This document shows positions 41,413 through 41,688 of a DNA stretch of 41,688 bases, piece by piece. Each line of letters begins with the position of its first letter. Within the stretch, counting starts at the first letter, position 1. Origin of the DNA: Bacteroidota bacterium (GTDB lineage: Bacteria > Bacteroidota > Bacteroidia > Bacteroidales > UBA7332); contig JAUZOF010000005.1 in NCBI GenBank assembly GCA_030706585.1, positions 1 to 41,688 of the forward strand, read 5' to 3'. The notes beneath the pieces are model-generated. The model was given only the letters and a program-made list of their open reading frames with translations. It was not told the DNA's origin and made no database searches. The position numbers and the translations under genes were made by a program.

Positions 41413-41688
41413 ATGAAAAAACAGGTAGTTTTTGTATTGGGATTTATCATCTCTATTTTTTCGTTATCAGCTCAGCAAAATCCGAAAGCAGTGGCCGTAT
41501 TGGATGAAGCTCATGCAGCGTATGAAAAGGCCGGAGGGATCTCGGCTGATTTTACGGTAAAAGTAGCCAACAAAAAGGCGAAACAAAACGAGACTTACAG
41601 TGGTAAGGTGATTATGAAAGGTAATAAATTCAAATATACCTCCGAGGATGTGGAGATGTGGTTTGACGGAAAGAACCAGTGGGTGCTC
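41413..41688 (+). CDS. lolA: LolA-like outer-membrane lipoprotein carrier (3' end outside window)
   Basis: The first 92 codons are present. A signal peptide (MKKQVVFVLGFIISIFSLSA) is cut before QQNPKAV. The mature start follows the LolA pattern: AVLDEAHAAYEKAGGISADF, then SGKVIMKGNKFKYTSEDVEM and WFDGKNQWVL, forming the early strands of the half-barrel that shields lipoprotein acyl chains in the periplasm. The rest lies beyond 41688. It is preceded by ftsK and a hairpin at 41281-41320; another imperfect inverted repeat occurs at 41341-41372. Confidence 0.85.
   Translation, partial: MKKQVVFVLGFIISIFSLSAQQNPKAVAVLDEAHAAYEKAGGISADFTVKVANKKAKQNETYSGKVIMKGNKFKYTSEDVEMWFDGKNQWVL

Overview
The window reads as a chromosomal segment of a Bacteroidales-type member of the Bacteroidota. 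The evidence is a short (286 aa) primary sigma factor, recurrent TAnnTTTG promoter boxes with almost no Shine-Dalgarno signals, two type IX secretion genes (porX and a porW/sprE homologue), an IS66-type insertion element, and an FtsK-LolA gene order. I cannot name the genus from sequence alone. Most genes are ordinary housekeeping or stress genes; the unusual material lies mainly in the intergenic DNA.

Layout. 1-420: the end of an IS66-type element that appears to sit inside the remnant of a related one. 549-4542: an oxidative-stress block with ahpF and ahpC (minus), a small AT-rich gene, oxyR and a cytochrome-b5-like protein. 4603-5631: DUF72 and a small DUF6504-like protein. 5680-5871: a 21-bp repeat array. 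5885-9386: a single-domain rhodanese and a CoA-disulfide-reductase-like flavoprotein with three rhodanese domains, divergent from a Crp/Fnr regulator across an inverted repeat. 9401-9625: a second, unrelated 21-bp array. 9627-12793: pncB-pncA-TPR operon (NAD salvage). 13104-18094: recR, a HAD-like protein, a family 2 glycosyltransferase, an MFS exporter, and a CpsB-type phosphatase with a sugar N-acetyltransferase. 18446-23646: htrA, rpoD, an Rrf2 regulator, prmC and ribD. 23784-28576: porW, porX and tsaE in one minus-strand operon, divergent from an amidase followed by an MCE/MlaD protein (28835-30975). 31307-35459: dnaA, convergent with malQ. 35460-36324: a long non-coding gap with 11-bp repeats. 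36325-38629: an NfnA/NfnB-type pair. 38824-41688: ftsK and the start of lolA.

How the parts work together. AhpC and AhpF form a peroxide reductase beside its likely regulator OxyR, and a terminator-like hairpin between ahpC and ahpF may set their ratio. PncB and PncA overlap by 4 bp and run consecutive steps of nicotinamide salvage. PorX (response regulator with a PglZ domain) and PorW/SprE (TPR lipoprotein) belong to the type IX secretion system and here share an operon; the divergent amidase could act on the same envelope layer, but that is inference.

No CRISPR array, tRNA, rRNA or prophage was seen. Product names rest on recognisable motifs and remembered family features; no database search was possible.
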